From NCBI GenBank assembly GCA_028716485.1, contig JAQUPS010000013.1, forward strand, positions 1 to 43,619: a stretch of DNA of 43,619 bases, read 5' to 3'. Numbering within the stretch: the first letter of the stretch is position 1; every line of letters starts with the position of its first letter. The notes beneath the pieces were generated by a model, which made no database searches, was not told the origin of the DNA, and saw nothing but the letters and a program-made list of their open reading frames with translations. The position numbers and the translations under genes were made by a program. This DNA comes from Patescibacteria group bacterium (GTDB lineage Bacteria > Patescibacteriota > Patescibacteriia > Patescibacteriales > WJLG01). This document shows, one piece after another, positions 8,108 to 16,313 of the stretch.

Positions 8108-9043
8108 ATGAATGTATATTTTATTTTGATCACTGTCGCCGGCCTTTGCCTGTTTGAAACTATTTCCAGCATTGATAATGCGATCATTAACGCCGAGGTG
8201 CTTTCGACGATGGGTCGAAAAGCCCGCCGGTGGTTTTTGCTTTGGGGGTTATTGTTTGCGGTTTTCGTGGTGAGGGGCTTGCTGCCCTGGGCGATCGTCT
8301 GGGCGGTAACGCCGTCGCTTGGGCCGGTCGGCGCCTTGCTCGCTTCTTTCTCCAGCGACCCTTCGGTCAAATCAGCAATCGAACTTTCGGCGCCGATGTT
8401 ATTGATCGGCGGCGGGGTGTTTTTAATCTTTTTGTTTTTTCATTGGCTTTTTCTGGAGCAGAAAAATTTCGGGCTGCACATCGAGCGTTATTTTATCTCC
8501 AAAGGAGTCTGGTTTTTCGCCGTCGCCTCGGTATTGCTCTCCGCGATTGTTTGGTTTGCCCTGAAACAAAGTCCGATGCTGGCCTTTGGCGCGGTCGTCG
8601 GCTCCAGCGCTTTTTTCATCACCCATGGCTTCAAACAAAATGCCGAGGAGAGCGAAAAAAAATTAGCCAAGAGCGAAATGTCCGATGTCAGCAAAATTTT
8701 ATTTTTGGAAATAATCGACGCGACATTTTCCGTCGATGGCGTGCTGGGCGCGTTTGCTTTCACTCTTTCCGTGCCGCTGATTATTCTGGGCAATGGTTTG
8801 GGCGCTTACGTGGTCAGACAAGTGACGGCCGGTAATGTCGAGCGGATAAAAAAATATCTGTTTTTAAAAAATGGCGCGATGTATTCCATCTTCATTCTTG
8901 GCGCCATTATGCTGGCCGACTCTTTTGGCGTAAAAATTCCCAGTTATCTTTCTCCTCTTGCAACTTTCGCGATTATCGGCTATTTTTTCATTAAGTCGCA
9001 TAAACATTTAAAAAAAATAAACTTCAAGACAGATGAAAAATAA
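8108..9043 (+). CDS. DUF475 / TerC-like integral membrane protein
   Basis: 311 residues with about eight hydrophobic spans. The N-terminal FETISSIDNAIINAEVLS and the internal LEIIDATFSVDGVLGAFAFT match the paired acidic-residue membrane motifs of the TerC/DUF475 superfamily, implicated in metal-ion homeostasis or export. Start is ATG 8108 (MNVYFILIT); the upstream in-frame stretch is repeat-derived. Its 3' end overlaps the downstream lipoprotein gene by 11 bp, suggesting translational coupling. Confidence 0.82.
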   Translation: MNVYFILITVAGLCLFETISSIDNAIINAEVLSTMGRKARRWFLLWGLLFAVFVVRGLLPWAIVWAVTPSLGPVGALLASFSSDPSVKSAIELSAPMLLIGGGVFLIFLFFHWLFLEQKNFGLHIERYFISKGVWFFAVASVLLSAIVWFALKQSPMLAFGAVVGSSAFFITHGFKQNAEESEKKLAKSEMSDVSKILFLEIIDATFSVDGVLGAFAFTLSVPLIILGNGLGAYVVRQVTAGNVERIKKYLFLKNGAMYSIFILGAIMLADSFGVKIPSYLSPLATFAIIGYFFIKSHKHLKKINFKTDEK

Positions 9044-9617
9044 AATTTTATTGGCAGTATTTTTTTTGTCAGCGATTGTTTTGACCGGTTGCGGCCGGAT
9101 TGCTTCCGCGCCGCCGCAACCAGCCGCGGGCTATAATTTCAAGGCGATTGCCAATCCGCAAAAGATGACGCATCGCACCCTGAATGTTTATAAGCCGGCT
9201 GATTGGCAAGAAGTGAAGAAAGACATGGTTCTTTATTACGCGCCGCCCGGCACGGTCGCCACTGATACCGTGGCCGAGAAAATCATAATCGCCGTTTATT
9301 CCGTGCCCAAAAACAGCACGACGACTTTGGCGCAATTTATGAAGAATGATTTTGACGCGAACCAAAAATTGATGGGCAGCCTGAAATTCATCGCCGGCGC
9401 CGAGCCGGTCAAGCTCGGTACGCTTTCCGGCCGGGAAGAAAAATACGAAAATCAGCTGGTAGGAAAAAAACTGATCATTACCGAAATCGAAGCGAGAACC
9501 GGTGATTTGCTGTATAAAATCCAGCACTCCTGCGCGGAGGGCGCGTGCCAAGCCGACGCTATTTTCGCGGAAATGGCGGCCAGCTTTGAAGTTGTCCCGC
9601 AATCCGCCGCGCAATAA
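9033..9617 (+). CDS. Predicted lipoprotein of unknown function
   Basis: 194 residues. MKNKILLAVFFLSAIVLTGC is a lipoprotein signal peptide with lipobox LTGC (Cys20 lipidated). The mature part has TLNVYKPADWQEVKKDMVLYY and TEIEARTGDLLYKIQHSCAEGAC, resembling PsbP-like or other small secreted beta proteins, but no family is certain. Cys residues near the end may form a disulfide. It overlaps the DUF475 gene by 11 bp and precedes a strong terminator, so the two form one unit. Confidence 0.75.
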   Translation: MKNKILLAVFFLSAIVLTGCGRIASAPPQPAAGYNFKAIANPQKMTHRTLNVYKPADWQEVKKDMVLYYAPPGTVATDTVAEKIIIAVYSVPKNSTTTLAQFMKNDFDANQKLMGSLKFIAGAEPVKLGTLSGREEKYENQLVGKKLIITEIEARTGDLLYKIQHSCAEGACQADAIFAEMAASFEVVPQSAAQ

Positions 9618-9636
9618 CAACTAATTTAAAAAAGAA

Positions 9637-9673
9637 AAAACCGTTAGGCCATTTTTTGGCTTAACGGTTTTAA
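9637..9673. terminator. Bidirectional rho-independent terminator
   Basis: AAACCGTTAGGCC and GGCTTAACGGTTT form a ~12-bp stem (one G-U) around a T-rich loop, with A-run upstream and T-rich sequence downstream. It fits both the plus-strand lipoprotein gene and the minus-strand genes ending from the right. Confidence 0.85.
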
Positions 9674-9697
9674 AATACTTTTAAGGAGTTGGCGGTT

Positions 9698-9790
9698 TCA
9701 TTTTTTTCTGAAAATTTCCCAAAAACCGCAGCAAAGAATGGAAAAAACGCAAAAAGCTTCTAAGCCGAGAAAAATATTTTCGAAATCCAT
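9698..9790 (-). CDS. Small hydrophobic protein (30 residues), hypothetical
   Basis: Minus-strand ATG 9790 to TGA 9698 encodes 30 residues: MDFENIFLGLEAFCVFSILC then CGFWEIFRKK. A GGGGGAACC purine stretch sits directly before the start. It has one hydrophobic stretch with a positive end, the profile of a small single-pass membrane peptide, and lies between an orphan gene and the shared terminator. No homologue is known to me. The support is the binding site, the hydrophobic profile and the fitting terminator. Confidence 0.45.
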   Translation of the reverse strand: MDFENIFLGLEAFCVFSILCCGFWEIFRKK

Positions 9791-9834
9791 GGTTCCCCCT
9801 GCCCGCTCAATCGCTGATTTTTAGGTGAAAAAGA

Positions 9835-10278
9835 TTAGCCCGTCCCGGAATTTTTTTGCCGGGCGACTTCGTCGGCCGCGACAGTCAAAGAAGCAATCAG
9901 GTCGTTGATATATTCTTCCCTTTTGCCTAAAAAGCAGTTGCCACTCACTTGTTTTACGGCTCTGGCCAATTTTCTTAACGATTGTTCTTCGGTTTGGGGC
10001 AAAAGCGCTAAAGTTTGGTTGATTTTGATTAATTCCGAGAACCTCTTTCGTAAATTTTTTTCAAAGTCATCCCCGATTTTTTCGTCATTTGTCAGCAGGT
10101 CGCAATCGGCAAGGTAAACCATCATCGCGACCAGGATGGCGTCGAATAAGAAAAAATCATCCGTTGCTTTTTCGCCCGCAAGAAGTTCGCTTAAAATAAG
10201 AGCGCATTTATTCACAAGACTGTCGACCTGATCCAGCCTGACGAGCAATTTTTCGGGAAGAATTGTTTTTAGGCGCAT
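9835..10278 (-). CDS. Hypothetical all-helical protein
   Basis: 147 residues, mostly amphipathic helix (LPEKLLVRLDQVDSLVNKCA, DDFEKNLRKRFSELIKINQT, SLRKLARAVKQVSGN). No membrane span or motif is recognised. The start is supported by AAGGAG seven bases before ATG 10278. A minus-strand promoter lies at 10336-10364, and the gene may be cotranscribed with the 30-residue ORF before the shared terminator. Confidence 0.7.
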   Translation of the reverse strand: MRLKTILPEKLLVRLDQVDSLVNKCALILSELLAGEKATDDFFLFDAILVAMMVYLADCDLLTNDEKIGDDFEKNLRKRFSELIKINQTLALLPQTEEQSLRKLARAVKQVSGNCFLGKREEYINDLIASLTVAADEVARQKNSGTG

Positions 10279-10335
10279 TTTTTCTCCTTGGCTTGTTAAG
10301 GTTTAAATAAATCGTGATAATGACGGTAACGGCTC

Positions 10336-10364
10336 ACTATTGCATAAAGAATCATAAAAGTCAA
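10336..10364 (-). promoter_or_regulatory. Promoter of the helical orphan gene
   Basis: Minus strand: TTGACT, 17-nt spacer, AATAGT; ~60 bp upstream of ATG 10278. It is back-to-back with the glyA promoter. Confidence 0.5.
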
Positions 10365-10375
10365 TGGTTTCGGTT

Positions 10376-10404
10376 TTGACATGGCAAGTTTTAGCCTGTA
10401 ATAT
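10376..10404 (+). promoter_or_regulatory. Promoter of glyA-folD
   Basis: TTGACA at 10376-10381, 17-nt spacer ending in TG, TAATAT at 10399-10404. It leaves an ~80-nt AT-rich leader before glyA. Confidence 0.65.
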
Positions 10405-10488
10405 TAAGATATTAGCTATAATTTTTCATCTTATGGCGTAGCCGGAGATAATTAAAAGGTTTTTATAAATTTTAATATTTTTTTATTT

Positions 10489-11739
10489 ATGATTAAATAT
10501 ACAGCTTTAAAAAAGGAGGACAAGGAAGTTTACGCGGCGATTGAGAAAGAGGCGGCGCGGCAGGCGGACGAGCTGGAAATGATCGCTTCGGAAAATTATG
10601 TTTCGCCGGCGGTTTTGGAGGCGATGGGTTCAGTGCTGACCAATAAATATTCCGAAGGTTATCCGGCGCACCGTTATTACGGCGGTAATCAGGTGATTGA
10701 TGAAGTGGAAACAATCGCCATCGAGCGCGCCAAAAAATTATTCAACGCCGAGCATGTGAATGTCCAGCCTTTGTCCGGCTCGCCGGCCAACGCCGCAATC
10801 TATTTCGCTTTCTTAAAGCCGGGCAATAAGGTTCTGGGCTTGCGTCTTGATCACGGCGGCCATTTGTCGCACGGGCATCCGGTGAATTTTTCCGGCCTGC
10901 TGTATAATTTTGTCCAATACGGCGTGGACGACAAAACCGGCTATATAGATATGAAGGCGGTGCGCGAAATCGCTTTGCGCGAAAAACCAAAAATGATTGT
11001 GGCCGGATTTTCCGCTTACAGCCGGGAAATTGACTGGCAGGAATTTAAGAATATCGCCGACGAAATCGGCGCTTATACTTTTGCCGATATCGCCCACATC
11101 GCCGGATTGGTGGCGGCGGGAATTGTCGGCAATCCAGTGCCGATTTTCGATGTCGTTTCCACCACGACTCATAAAACTTTGCGCGGCCCAAGAGGCGCGA
11201 TAATCATGTGCAAGGAAAAATACGCCAAGCAGATTGATCGGGCGGTTTTTCCGGGCATGCAGGGCGGCCCGCATGATCATATCACTGCGGCTAAAGCCGT
11301 GGCTTTCGGCGAAGCTTTGCGGCCGGAATTCAAGGAATATGCCAAGCAAGTCGTCGCTAATGCCAAATTTTTGGCGGCCGAATTCATCAAGCGCGGTTAT
11401 CGCGTCGTTTCCGGCGGCACGGACAATCATTTGCTGGTGGTCGATATGACCAGTAAAAATATCACCGGCCGCGATGCCGAAGAAGTATTGAATAAAATCG
11501 GCATTTCCGTGAACCGTTCCACCATCCCTAATGACCCTAACCCGCCGCTGAAACCGTCCGGCGTCCGCTTCGGCACGCCAGCGCTGACAACGCGCGGGAT
11601 GAAGGAAAAAGAAATTTCCTTGATTGCCGAATTGATTGATCGGGCGATAATGAACAAAGAAGACGAGACAAAGTTGGCGGAATTAAAAACAGAAGTTAAA
11701 AAGCTTTGTAAAAAATTTCCTTTGCCGACGGCAAAATAA
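10489..11739 (+). CDS. glyA: Serine hydroxymethyltransferase
   Basis: PLP enzyme interconverting serine and glycine and charging tetrahydrofolate with a one-carbon unit. 416 residues, the normal length. Signatures: ELEMIASENYVSPAVLEAMG, NKYSEGYPAHRYYGG, the PLP lysine in TTTHKTLRGPRG (Lys229), and GMQGGPHDH. Nothing is missing. Start is ATG 10489 without a clear Shine-Dalgarno site. folD follows after 9 bp, giving a one-carbon operon. Confidence 0.97.
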   Translation: MIKYTALKKEDKEVYAAIEKEAARQADELEMIASENYVSPAVLEAMGSVLTNKYSEGYPAHRYYGGNQVIDEVETIAIERAKKLFNAEHVNVQPLSGSPANAAIYFAFLKPGNKVLGLRLDHGGHLSHGHPVNFSGLLYNFVQYGVDDKTGYIDMKAVREIALREKPKMIVAGFSAYSREIDWQEFKNIADEIGAYTFADIAHIAGLVAAGIVGNPVPIFDVVSTTTHKTLRGPRGAIIMCKEKYAKQIDRAVFPGMQGGPHDHITAAKAVAFGEALRPEFKEYAKQVVANAKFLAAEFIKRGYRVVSGGTDNHLLVVDMTSKNITGRDAEEVLNKIGISVNRSTIPNDPNPPLKPSGVRFGTPALTTRGMKEKEISLIAELIDRAIMNKEDETKLAELKTEVKKLCKKFPLPTAK

Positions 11740-11748
11740 AAAACGAAC

Positions 11749-12600
11749 ATGAAATTAATTGATGGTAAAAAAATAGCCGATAAAATAAAAGATGAAATCG
11801 TTGCCGAGGTTTTGCTGCATAACCAGAATGATATTTGCGCGCCGCATCGGCCGATGCTGGCCATTATTTTAGTCGGTGAACGGCCGGATTCGGCGCTTTA
11901 TGTGTCGCTTAAAGAGCGGGAAGCGAAAAAAGTCGGCGTGGACACGACTTTATATAAATTATCCGCTTCTGCGGCCGAGGCCGAATTAAAGGAAACGATT
12001 AAATTTTTAAATAATGACGAAGCGACTGACGGAATTCTTTTACAACTGCCTCTGCCGGACAATTTTAACGCTGATAAGATAATCACCCTGATGAATCCGG
12101 CCAAAGACGTGGATCGCTTTCATCCGGAAAATTTAAAACTGCTAATGGATGGCAACGAAGAACTTTTGCCGCCGGTCTGCCAGGTGATTTTGGAAATTTT
12201 GGAAAATATAAAATACAATCCCGAGGGAAAATCAGCTTGCGTTATTGCTAATTCGGAAATTTTCGGCTTGTCACTGGCCAAGATTTTGGAATTGCACGGC
12301 GCGCTGACAAAAATTGTTTCGCCGGACGATGAAGATTTGGCCGAACAAACTGCCAAGGCGGATATTTTGGTAACAGCTGTCGGCCGCCCCGGGTTAATTA
12401 CCGCCGAATTTATCAAGAAAGACGCCGTAGTTATTGACATCGGCATTAGCAAAGTCGGCGAAAAAGTTTTAGGCGATGTTGATTCGCAAAGCGTTAAAGA
12501 CAAAGCCGGCTATCTTACTCCGGTGCCCGGCGGCGTCGGCCCGATCACTATTGCCGCGGCGCTCAAAAATACCGTGGAGATTTGGAAAAATAAAAAATAA
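11749..12600 (+). CDS. folD: FolD methylenetetrahydrofolate dehydrogenase/cyclohydrolase, with altered motifs
   Basis: Bifunctional folate enzyme making 10-formyl-THF from methylene-THF. 283 residues, as usual. Folate-site residues are present: LYVSLKEREAKKVG (Tyr, catalytic Lys), DGILLQLPLP (Gln) and KDVDRFHPEN (Asp). The C-terminal GYLTPVPGGVGPIT block is intact. Two normally conserved motifs differ: the PCTPxG block reads LLPPVCQVILEIL, and the GRSxxVGxP dinucleotide motif reads ANSEIFGLS (around residue 167), losing the Arg linked to NADP phosphate binding. It may prefer NAD or be reduced to cyclohydrolase activity (inference). Confidence 0.93.
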   Translation: MKLIDGKKIADKIKDEIVAEVLLHNQNDICAPHRPMLAIILVGERPDSALYVSLKEREAKKVGVDTTLYKLSASAAEAELKETIKFLNNDEATDGILLQLPLPDNFNADKIITLMNPAKDVDRFHPENLKLLMDGNEELLPPVCQVILEILENIKYNPEGKSACVIANSEIFGLSLAKILELHGALTKIVSPDDEDLAEQTAKADILVTAVGRPGLITAEFIKKDAVVIDIGISKVGEKVLGDVDSQSVKDKAGYLTPVPGGVGPITIAAALKNTVEIWKNKK

Positions 12601-12614
12601 TTAATTTTTAAAAT

Positions 12615-12782
12615 ATGTCGCGAGAAATTGAAGCGGAATTCATTTTGGAATGGGGCAATGAGGCTACGCAGTGCCGCCGCTGTACCAGCTTCCGGGATGA
12701 AGACGGAAAAACTTATTGCACGGAAGGGAATTTTGAGGTGCCGCCGGAGGCGCATTGCGATTTTTTCCAATCAATCGATTAA
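12615..12782 (+). CDS. Small Cys-rich protein (55 residues), possible zinc-binding
   Basis: ATG 12615 to TAA 12780-12782, directly abutting the next start codon. The sequence begins MSREIEAEFILEWGNEATQC and continues with a CRRC pair, then Cys at TYCTEG and AHCDFF, a four-cysteine pattern typical of small zinc ribbons. The stop touches the DUF2132 ATG, which argues for a real, coupled gene. I do not recognise a named family. Confidence 0.65.
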   Translation: MSREIEAEFILEWGNEATQCRRCTSFRDEDGKTYCTEGNFEVPPEAHCDFFQSID

Positions 12783-13094
12783 ATGGAAATAATAAAATCT
12801 AAAAATCCGCTGCACGGGATCACTCTGGAAAAAATCGTCACCGAATTGCAGGCCAAATACGGCTGGCAGAGATTGGGCGAGGAGATCCGCATCAAGTGTT
12901 TCAATGATAATCCCAGCCTTAAATCAAGCCTGGTATTTTTGCGCCGCACGCCGTGGGCCAGAAAAAAAGTCGAGAGCCTTTATCTGTTTTCCTTGGAGCA
13001 TGGCTTGTCAAAAGAAAAACCGCTAACTTTTAAGTTTGGGAAATTCGCCGCGGATGAACCCGATAAGACCAAATGGCCGGATTTGGAGCTGTAA
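12783..13094 (+). CDS. DUF2132 (VF530-like) DNA-binding-fold protein
   Basis: 103 residues matching the VF530/DUF2132 family: [42 protein letters not shown] and [16 protein letters not shown] are nearly the family consensus. The family is small and helical with unknown function, suspected nucleic-acid binding. The start abuts the stop of the Cys-rich gene, and the next gene starts 2 bp after its stop, so the three are probably cotranslated. Confidence 0.85.
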   Translation: MEIIKSKNPLHGITLEKIVTELQAKYGWQRLGEEIRIKCFNDNPSLKSSLVFLRRTPWARKKVESLYLFSLEHGLSKEKPLTFKFGKFAADEPDKTKWPDLEL

Positions 13095-13095
13095 A

Positions 13096-13362
13096 ATGTA
13101 TTATCTTTATCTTCTCAAATGCGCGGACAAGACTTTGTATGCCGGCATCACGGTTGATTTGGCGCGCCGGCTGAAAGAACATAATGAATCGAAAAAAGGC
13201 GCGAAATATACCAGAGCGCGCCGACCGGTGAAAATTGTTTACGCTAAAATATTTCGCAACCGTTCGGCGGCGGCCAAAGCGGAAAGCAGAATTAAAAAAT
13301 TATCCCGCGCGGAGAAATTAGCCTTGATAAAAACGAAAACCGAAAAGCGTTTCGGCAGTTGA
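13096..13362 (+). CDS. GIY-YIG domain protein, UPF0213/YhbQ-like
   Basis: 88 residues. MYYLYLLKCADKTLYAGITV carries the GIY-YIG core (YLYLLKC...LYAGIT), followed by DLARRLKEHN and GAKYTRARRPVKIVY, ending AEKLALIKTKTEKRF. It is a single-domain member of the YhbQ/UPF0213 group, proposed structure-specific nucleases. Start is ATG 13096, 2 bp after the DUF2132 stop; an upstream in-frame ATG lies inside that gene and is unlikely. Confidence 0.9.
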   Translation: MYYLYLLKCADKTLYAGITVDLARRLKEHNESKKGAKYTRARRPVKIVYAKIFRNRSAAAKAESRIKKLSRAEKLALIKTKTEKRFGS

Positions 13363-13387
13363 CGAAAAACTTATTTTTTTGTAAGAT
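13359..13387 (+). promoter_or_regulatory. Promoter of the 182-residue orphan gene
   Basis: TTGACG, 17-nt spacer, TAAGAT within TTGTAAGATAAT. The identical TTGTAAGATAAT occurs upstream of ychF (39715-39726). It overlaps the end of the GIY-YIG gene. Confidence 0.55.
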
Positions 13388-13420
13388 AATCTGTCGGGCA
13401 ACAAACAAAAAGGAGGGGCT

Positions 13421-13969
13421 ATGAAAAAAAGAGAGGTTGTGGATTTTAAAAGCTCTTTAAAATTTTACCAGACAAAGTTGATCGCAATTTATGAGCGCCA
13501 TGGCTGGCATGCGGGAGAATTACCGAATCTTTTGCAAGACTGTCGCTTTTCCCGTATTTTTTCGGGTATTTCGGATATTATAACCGCGCCAAGCCAACAG
13601 GAAGTAATTATAGCGGAGAGAGAGTTGAAAAATTTTATAGAAAAGGCCGAGGAATTCAAGAAAAAAAATGATGATTTTGCGGATTGGTGGCCTCTGCCTT
13701 TATGGGGAATACCTACGGCGGAAGGGGAAGCAATGTTGAACCGGGCGTATAAAAGCATCCTTTCCCGCGAGGCAAGCGTTTATGAATATTTTGCCTTGTT
13801 TGTGGGAATCGCTCAAAAAATGTTGGATGTTATCAAGCAGTATGAGGCTCTTAATAATATTATTGAAAGCATGCAAAGGATACATTTGTCGCCGGGACGC
13901 CTGGTATCGCCAATAATAAAAATTTTCGATGAAAGATTTTTAATAGCAAGCAAATGCTTGGGCGATTGA
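13421..13969 (+). CDS. Hypothetical helical protein
   Basis: 182 residues, helix-rich, no recognised domain. The middle has a charged stretch (ELKNFIEKAEEFKKKNDDF) followed by a Trp/Pro-rich segment (DWWPLPLWGIP). No signal peptide or membrane span. The start is fixed by AAAAAGGAGGGG before ATG 13421. Own promoter and terminator make it monocistronic. Confidence 0.75.
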   Translation: MKKREVVDFKSSLKFYQTKLIAIYERHGWHAGELPNLLQDCRFSRIFSGISDIITAPSQQEVIIAERELKNFIEKAEEFKKKNDDFADWWPLPLWGIPTAEGEAMLNRAYKSILSREASVYEYFALFVGIAQKMLDVIKQYEALNNIIESMQRIHLSPGRLVSPIIKIFDERFLIASKCLGD

Positions 13970-13978
13970 TTTTTGAAT

Positions 13979-14010
13979 AACTGCGGCATATCAACAACCG
14001 CAGTTTTTTA
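13979..14010 (+). terminator. Rho-independent terminator
   Basis: AACTGCGG / CCGCAGTT 8-bp stem, 11-nt loop, then a T-run; 10 bp after the stop of the 182-residue orphan. Confidence 0.88.
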
Positions 14011-14015
14011 TTTGC

Positions 14016-14044
14016 TTGCGTGAAGACAAATTTTTTTATAGTAT
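14016..14044 (+). promoter_or_regulatory. recQ promoter, placed for a leaderless mRNA
   Basis: TTGCGT, 17-nt spacer, TAGTAT ending at 14044. The recQ ATG is at 14051, where transcription would be expected to start. No Shine-Dalgarno site precedes recQ. Confidence 0.5.
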
Positions 14045-14050
14045 GAACAC

Positions 14051-16243
14051 ATGAATAATGTTGATCACAAAAAACAGCAAGCTGTCGAGCTGCTCAAAAT
14101 CCATTATGGTTTTGAGAAGTTCAGGCCGGGCCAGGAAGAAGCGATCGATGCCATTTTGGACGGCAAGGATGTTTTGGTGGTGATGCCGACCGGCGGCGGC
14201 AAATCTTTAATTTACCAGCTGCCGGCTTTGGTGCTCGACGGCATAGCAATCGTCATCTCGCCGCTGATCGCCTTGATGAAAGATCAGGTGGACTCAATGA
14301 ATAAAATCGGCATTCCGGCGACCTTTATCAATTCTTCCATTTCGCCCGACGAAGCCAAGGAAAGATTGGAGCGGGTCAAAAATGAATTTTACAAAATTTT
14401 ATACATCGCGCCGGAAAGATTTTATAACGACGAATTCGTCAGCCAGCTGGCCGGACTGAAAGTGAAATTATTCGCCGTGGACGAAGCGCATTGCATTTCG
14501 CAATGGGGGCATGATTTCCGCCCCGCTTACATGCGTCTTAATCGGGCGATTGAATTATGCGGCCGCCCGCCGATTGCCGCTCTCACCGCCACGGCCACGC
14601 CGGAAGTGAAAGAAGATATTATGAAACAGCTGGGAATGTTGCAGGCGGAAAAAATCATCACCGGCTTTGCCCGACCCAATCTGCAATTCGGCGTGGTGAA
14701 AGCGCCGGACGCGCAAAAATTGACTTATATCGCTGATGCGGCGGAAAGCGTCGAGGGCTGCGGCATAATTTATACCGGCACGCGAGCCAAAGCCGAGGAA
14801 ATTACTGATTTGCTTTTGGAGCGCGGATTGCAAGCGGTTTTTTATCATGCCGGCATGGATCCGGAAAGCCGCAGCTGGACGCAGGAAAATTTTTTAAACG
14901 GCAAAACCAAGATAATTGTCGCCACTAACGCCTTCGGTTTGGGCATTGATAAAAAAGACGTCCGCTTTGTCATCCATCACGATATGCCGGGCACGATCGA
15001 GGCTTATTATCAGGAAGCCGGCCGCGCCGGCCGCGATGGAGCGTCGTCTTTGTGCTTATTATTTTTCGCGCCCAAAGATAGATTTTTGCGGGAATTTTTT
15101 ATCAAGGGCGATAATCCCGCGCCGGAAACAGTTTTGGAAATTTACGAAAATTTAAAAAATTACGAGACCGACCGGATTTTTACCACCTATGCCGAGCTGA
15201 TGGAAGGCTTGTCCGACCGCGTGCCGGATATGGCTGTCGGCACTTGCTTGAAAATTTTGGAGCGCGAAGGATATATCGCCCGTTCCAGTGAAAAAACCAG
15301 TCCGGCTTTTTTGCGGCTCGTCAATAATTTCCAAACCACGCTGGACTTTGTTTCCAAGCAAGCTAAAAAGCAAGTGGAGATTCTAAATAAATTAAACGCG
15401 CGTTTTGCCAAAGAATTATTTGCTGGCTGGGAATTTGACTTGGACGAAGTCGCCGGCATCATCGATGTTGGCCGCGAAGCTTTGGTGCGTTCGATCAATT
15501 CCTGGAAAAAAGCCGAGCTGGCCGAATACACTCCGCCCCGCCGCGGCACGGAAATCCAGATTTTAAAACGCGTTCCGTGCGAGGAAGTGGCGATTGATTT
15601 TTCCGCCCTGCGCGAAAAAGCCCAGCGCGCTTACCGCAAATTGGACGAGATGGAAGATTATGTTTATTCTTTCGGTTGCCGCCCGCAGAATATTTTAAAT
15701 TATTTCGGCGAGGACGATGTCGCGCCCTGCGGAAAATGCGACAATTGCCTTTCGGGCAATGAAAAATTAAAAATTAAAAATGAAAAATTTGAGAGCGGAG
15801 AAGAAAAAATTTATTCTCGCCGAGGCGAAGGCGGGCGATTCCCCTCCCGGGGAGGGGTGGCTCGCGCCTCGCGAGACGGGGTGGGTTTCCATAAAAAGTT
15901 TACCGATTTTGACGATATAAAAGTGGAGAAGAAAACTTTAAATACCAAATTGACCCAGTTAGAAACTTTGGATTTGTTCAATAAAAATTATGATGTGGCC
16001 GGAATCGCCGGCGCGCGCGGCCTGACGGTCAACACGATTTGCGAACACCTGGCCTTTCTGGTGGAAAAAGGGTTGATAAAAGATATTGGCAAATTAGTGA
16101 ATCCCAAGAAACAAGAGAAGATTTTCGCCGCCATCAAAAAAGCCGGGTTTGAAAAATTAACCCCGATTAAGGATGAATTGGGCGACGATTATTCCTGGGA
16201 AGAAATAAAAATCGCACGAGCGAAGTTTTTAAGCAAGGGGTGA
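14051..16243 (+). CDS. recQ: RecQ-family ATP-dependent DNA helicase
   Basis: 3'-5' DNA helicase for recombination and fork repair. 730 residues. Walker A is PTGGGKS (GGGKS ~48-52), motif Ia SPLIALMKDQV, Walker B DEAH (144-147) with the RecQ aromatic-loop block HCISQWGHDFRP. Motifs V and VI are ATNAFGLGIDKKDVRFVIHH and YYQEAGRAGRDG. The zinc site has four Cys (C543, then CGKCDNC). A C-terminal helix-turn-helix region (LETLDLFNKNYDVAGIAGARGL...) replaces a clear HRDC domain. Between zinc site and C-terminus, residues ~570-614 are low-complexity and repeat-derived (NEKLKIKNEKF, then FPSRGGVARASRDGVGF). It ends with TGA. The mRNA is probably leaderless. Confidence 0.95.
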   Translation: MNNVDHKKQQAVELLKIHYGFEKFRPGQEEAIDAILDGKDVLVVMPTGGGKSLIYQLPALVLDGIAIVISPLIALMKDQVDSMNKIGIPATFINSSISPDEAKERLERVKNEFYKILYIAPERFYNDEFVSQLAGLKVKLFAVDEAHCISQWGHDFRPAYMRLNRAIELCGRPPIAALTATATPEVKEDIMKQLGMLQAEKIITGFARPNLQFGVVKAPDAQKLTYIADAAESVEGCGIIYTGTRAKAEEITDLLLERGLQAVFYHAGMDPESRSWTQENFLNGKTKIIVATNAFGLGIDKKDVRFVIHHDMPGTIEAYYQEAGRAGRDGASSLCLLFFAPKDRFLREFFIKGDNPAPETVLEIYENLKNYETDRIFTTYAELMEGLSDRVPDMAVGTCLKILEREGYIARSSEKTSPAFLRLVNNFQTTLDFVSKQAKKQVEILNKLNARFAKELFAGWEFDLDEVAGIIDVGREALVRSINSWKKAELAEYTPPRRGTEIQILKRVPCEEVAIDFSALREKAQRAYRKLDEMEDYVYSFGCRPQNILNYFGEDDVAPCGKCDNCLSGNEKLKIKNEKFESGEEKIYSRRGEGGRFPSRGGVARASRDGVGFHKKFTDFDDIKVEKKTLNTKLTQLETLDLFNKNYDVAGIAGARGLTVNTICEHLAFLVEKGLIKDIGKLVNPKKQEKIFAAIKKAGFEKLTPIKDELGDDYSWEEIKIARAKFLSKG
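15759..15893 (+). repeat. Repeat-derived in-frame insertion in recQ
   Basis: The first part (GAAAAATTAAAAATTAAAAA...) encodes NEKLKIKNEKF, nearly identical to the insert in elp3. The second part has CCCCTCCCGGGGAGGGG and CTCGCGCCTCGCGAG, strong palindromes. The frame stays open throughout. The position between two folded regions suggests a tolerated linker. Confidence 0.75.
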
Positions 16244-16313
16244 TGCTTTGGGCGTCATTCCCCTGATGGGCTGGAAAATTGCTCTTTGCGCGATGTTTTG
16301 ATAATCTCTAATT

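Noticed and set aside
8230-8835. Long frame inside the DUF475 gene in another phase
   Set aside because: The DUF475 frame has membrane spans and family motifs; the alternative translation is Arg/Phe-rich nonsense.
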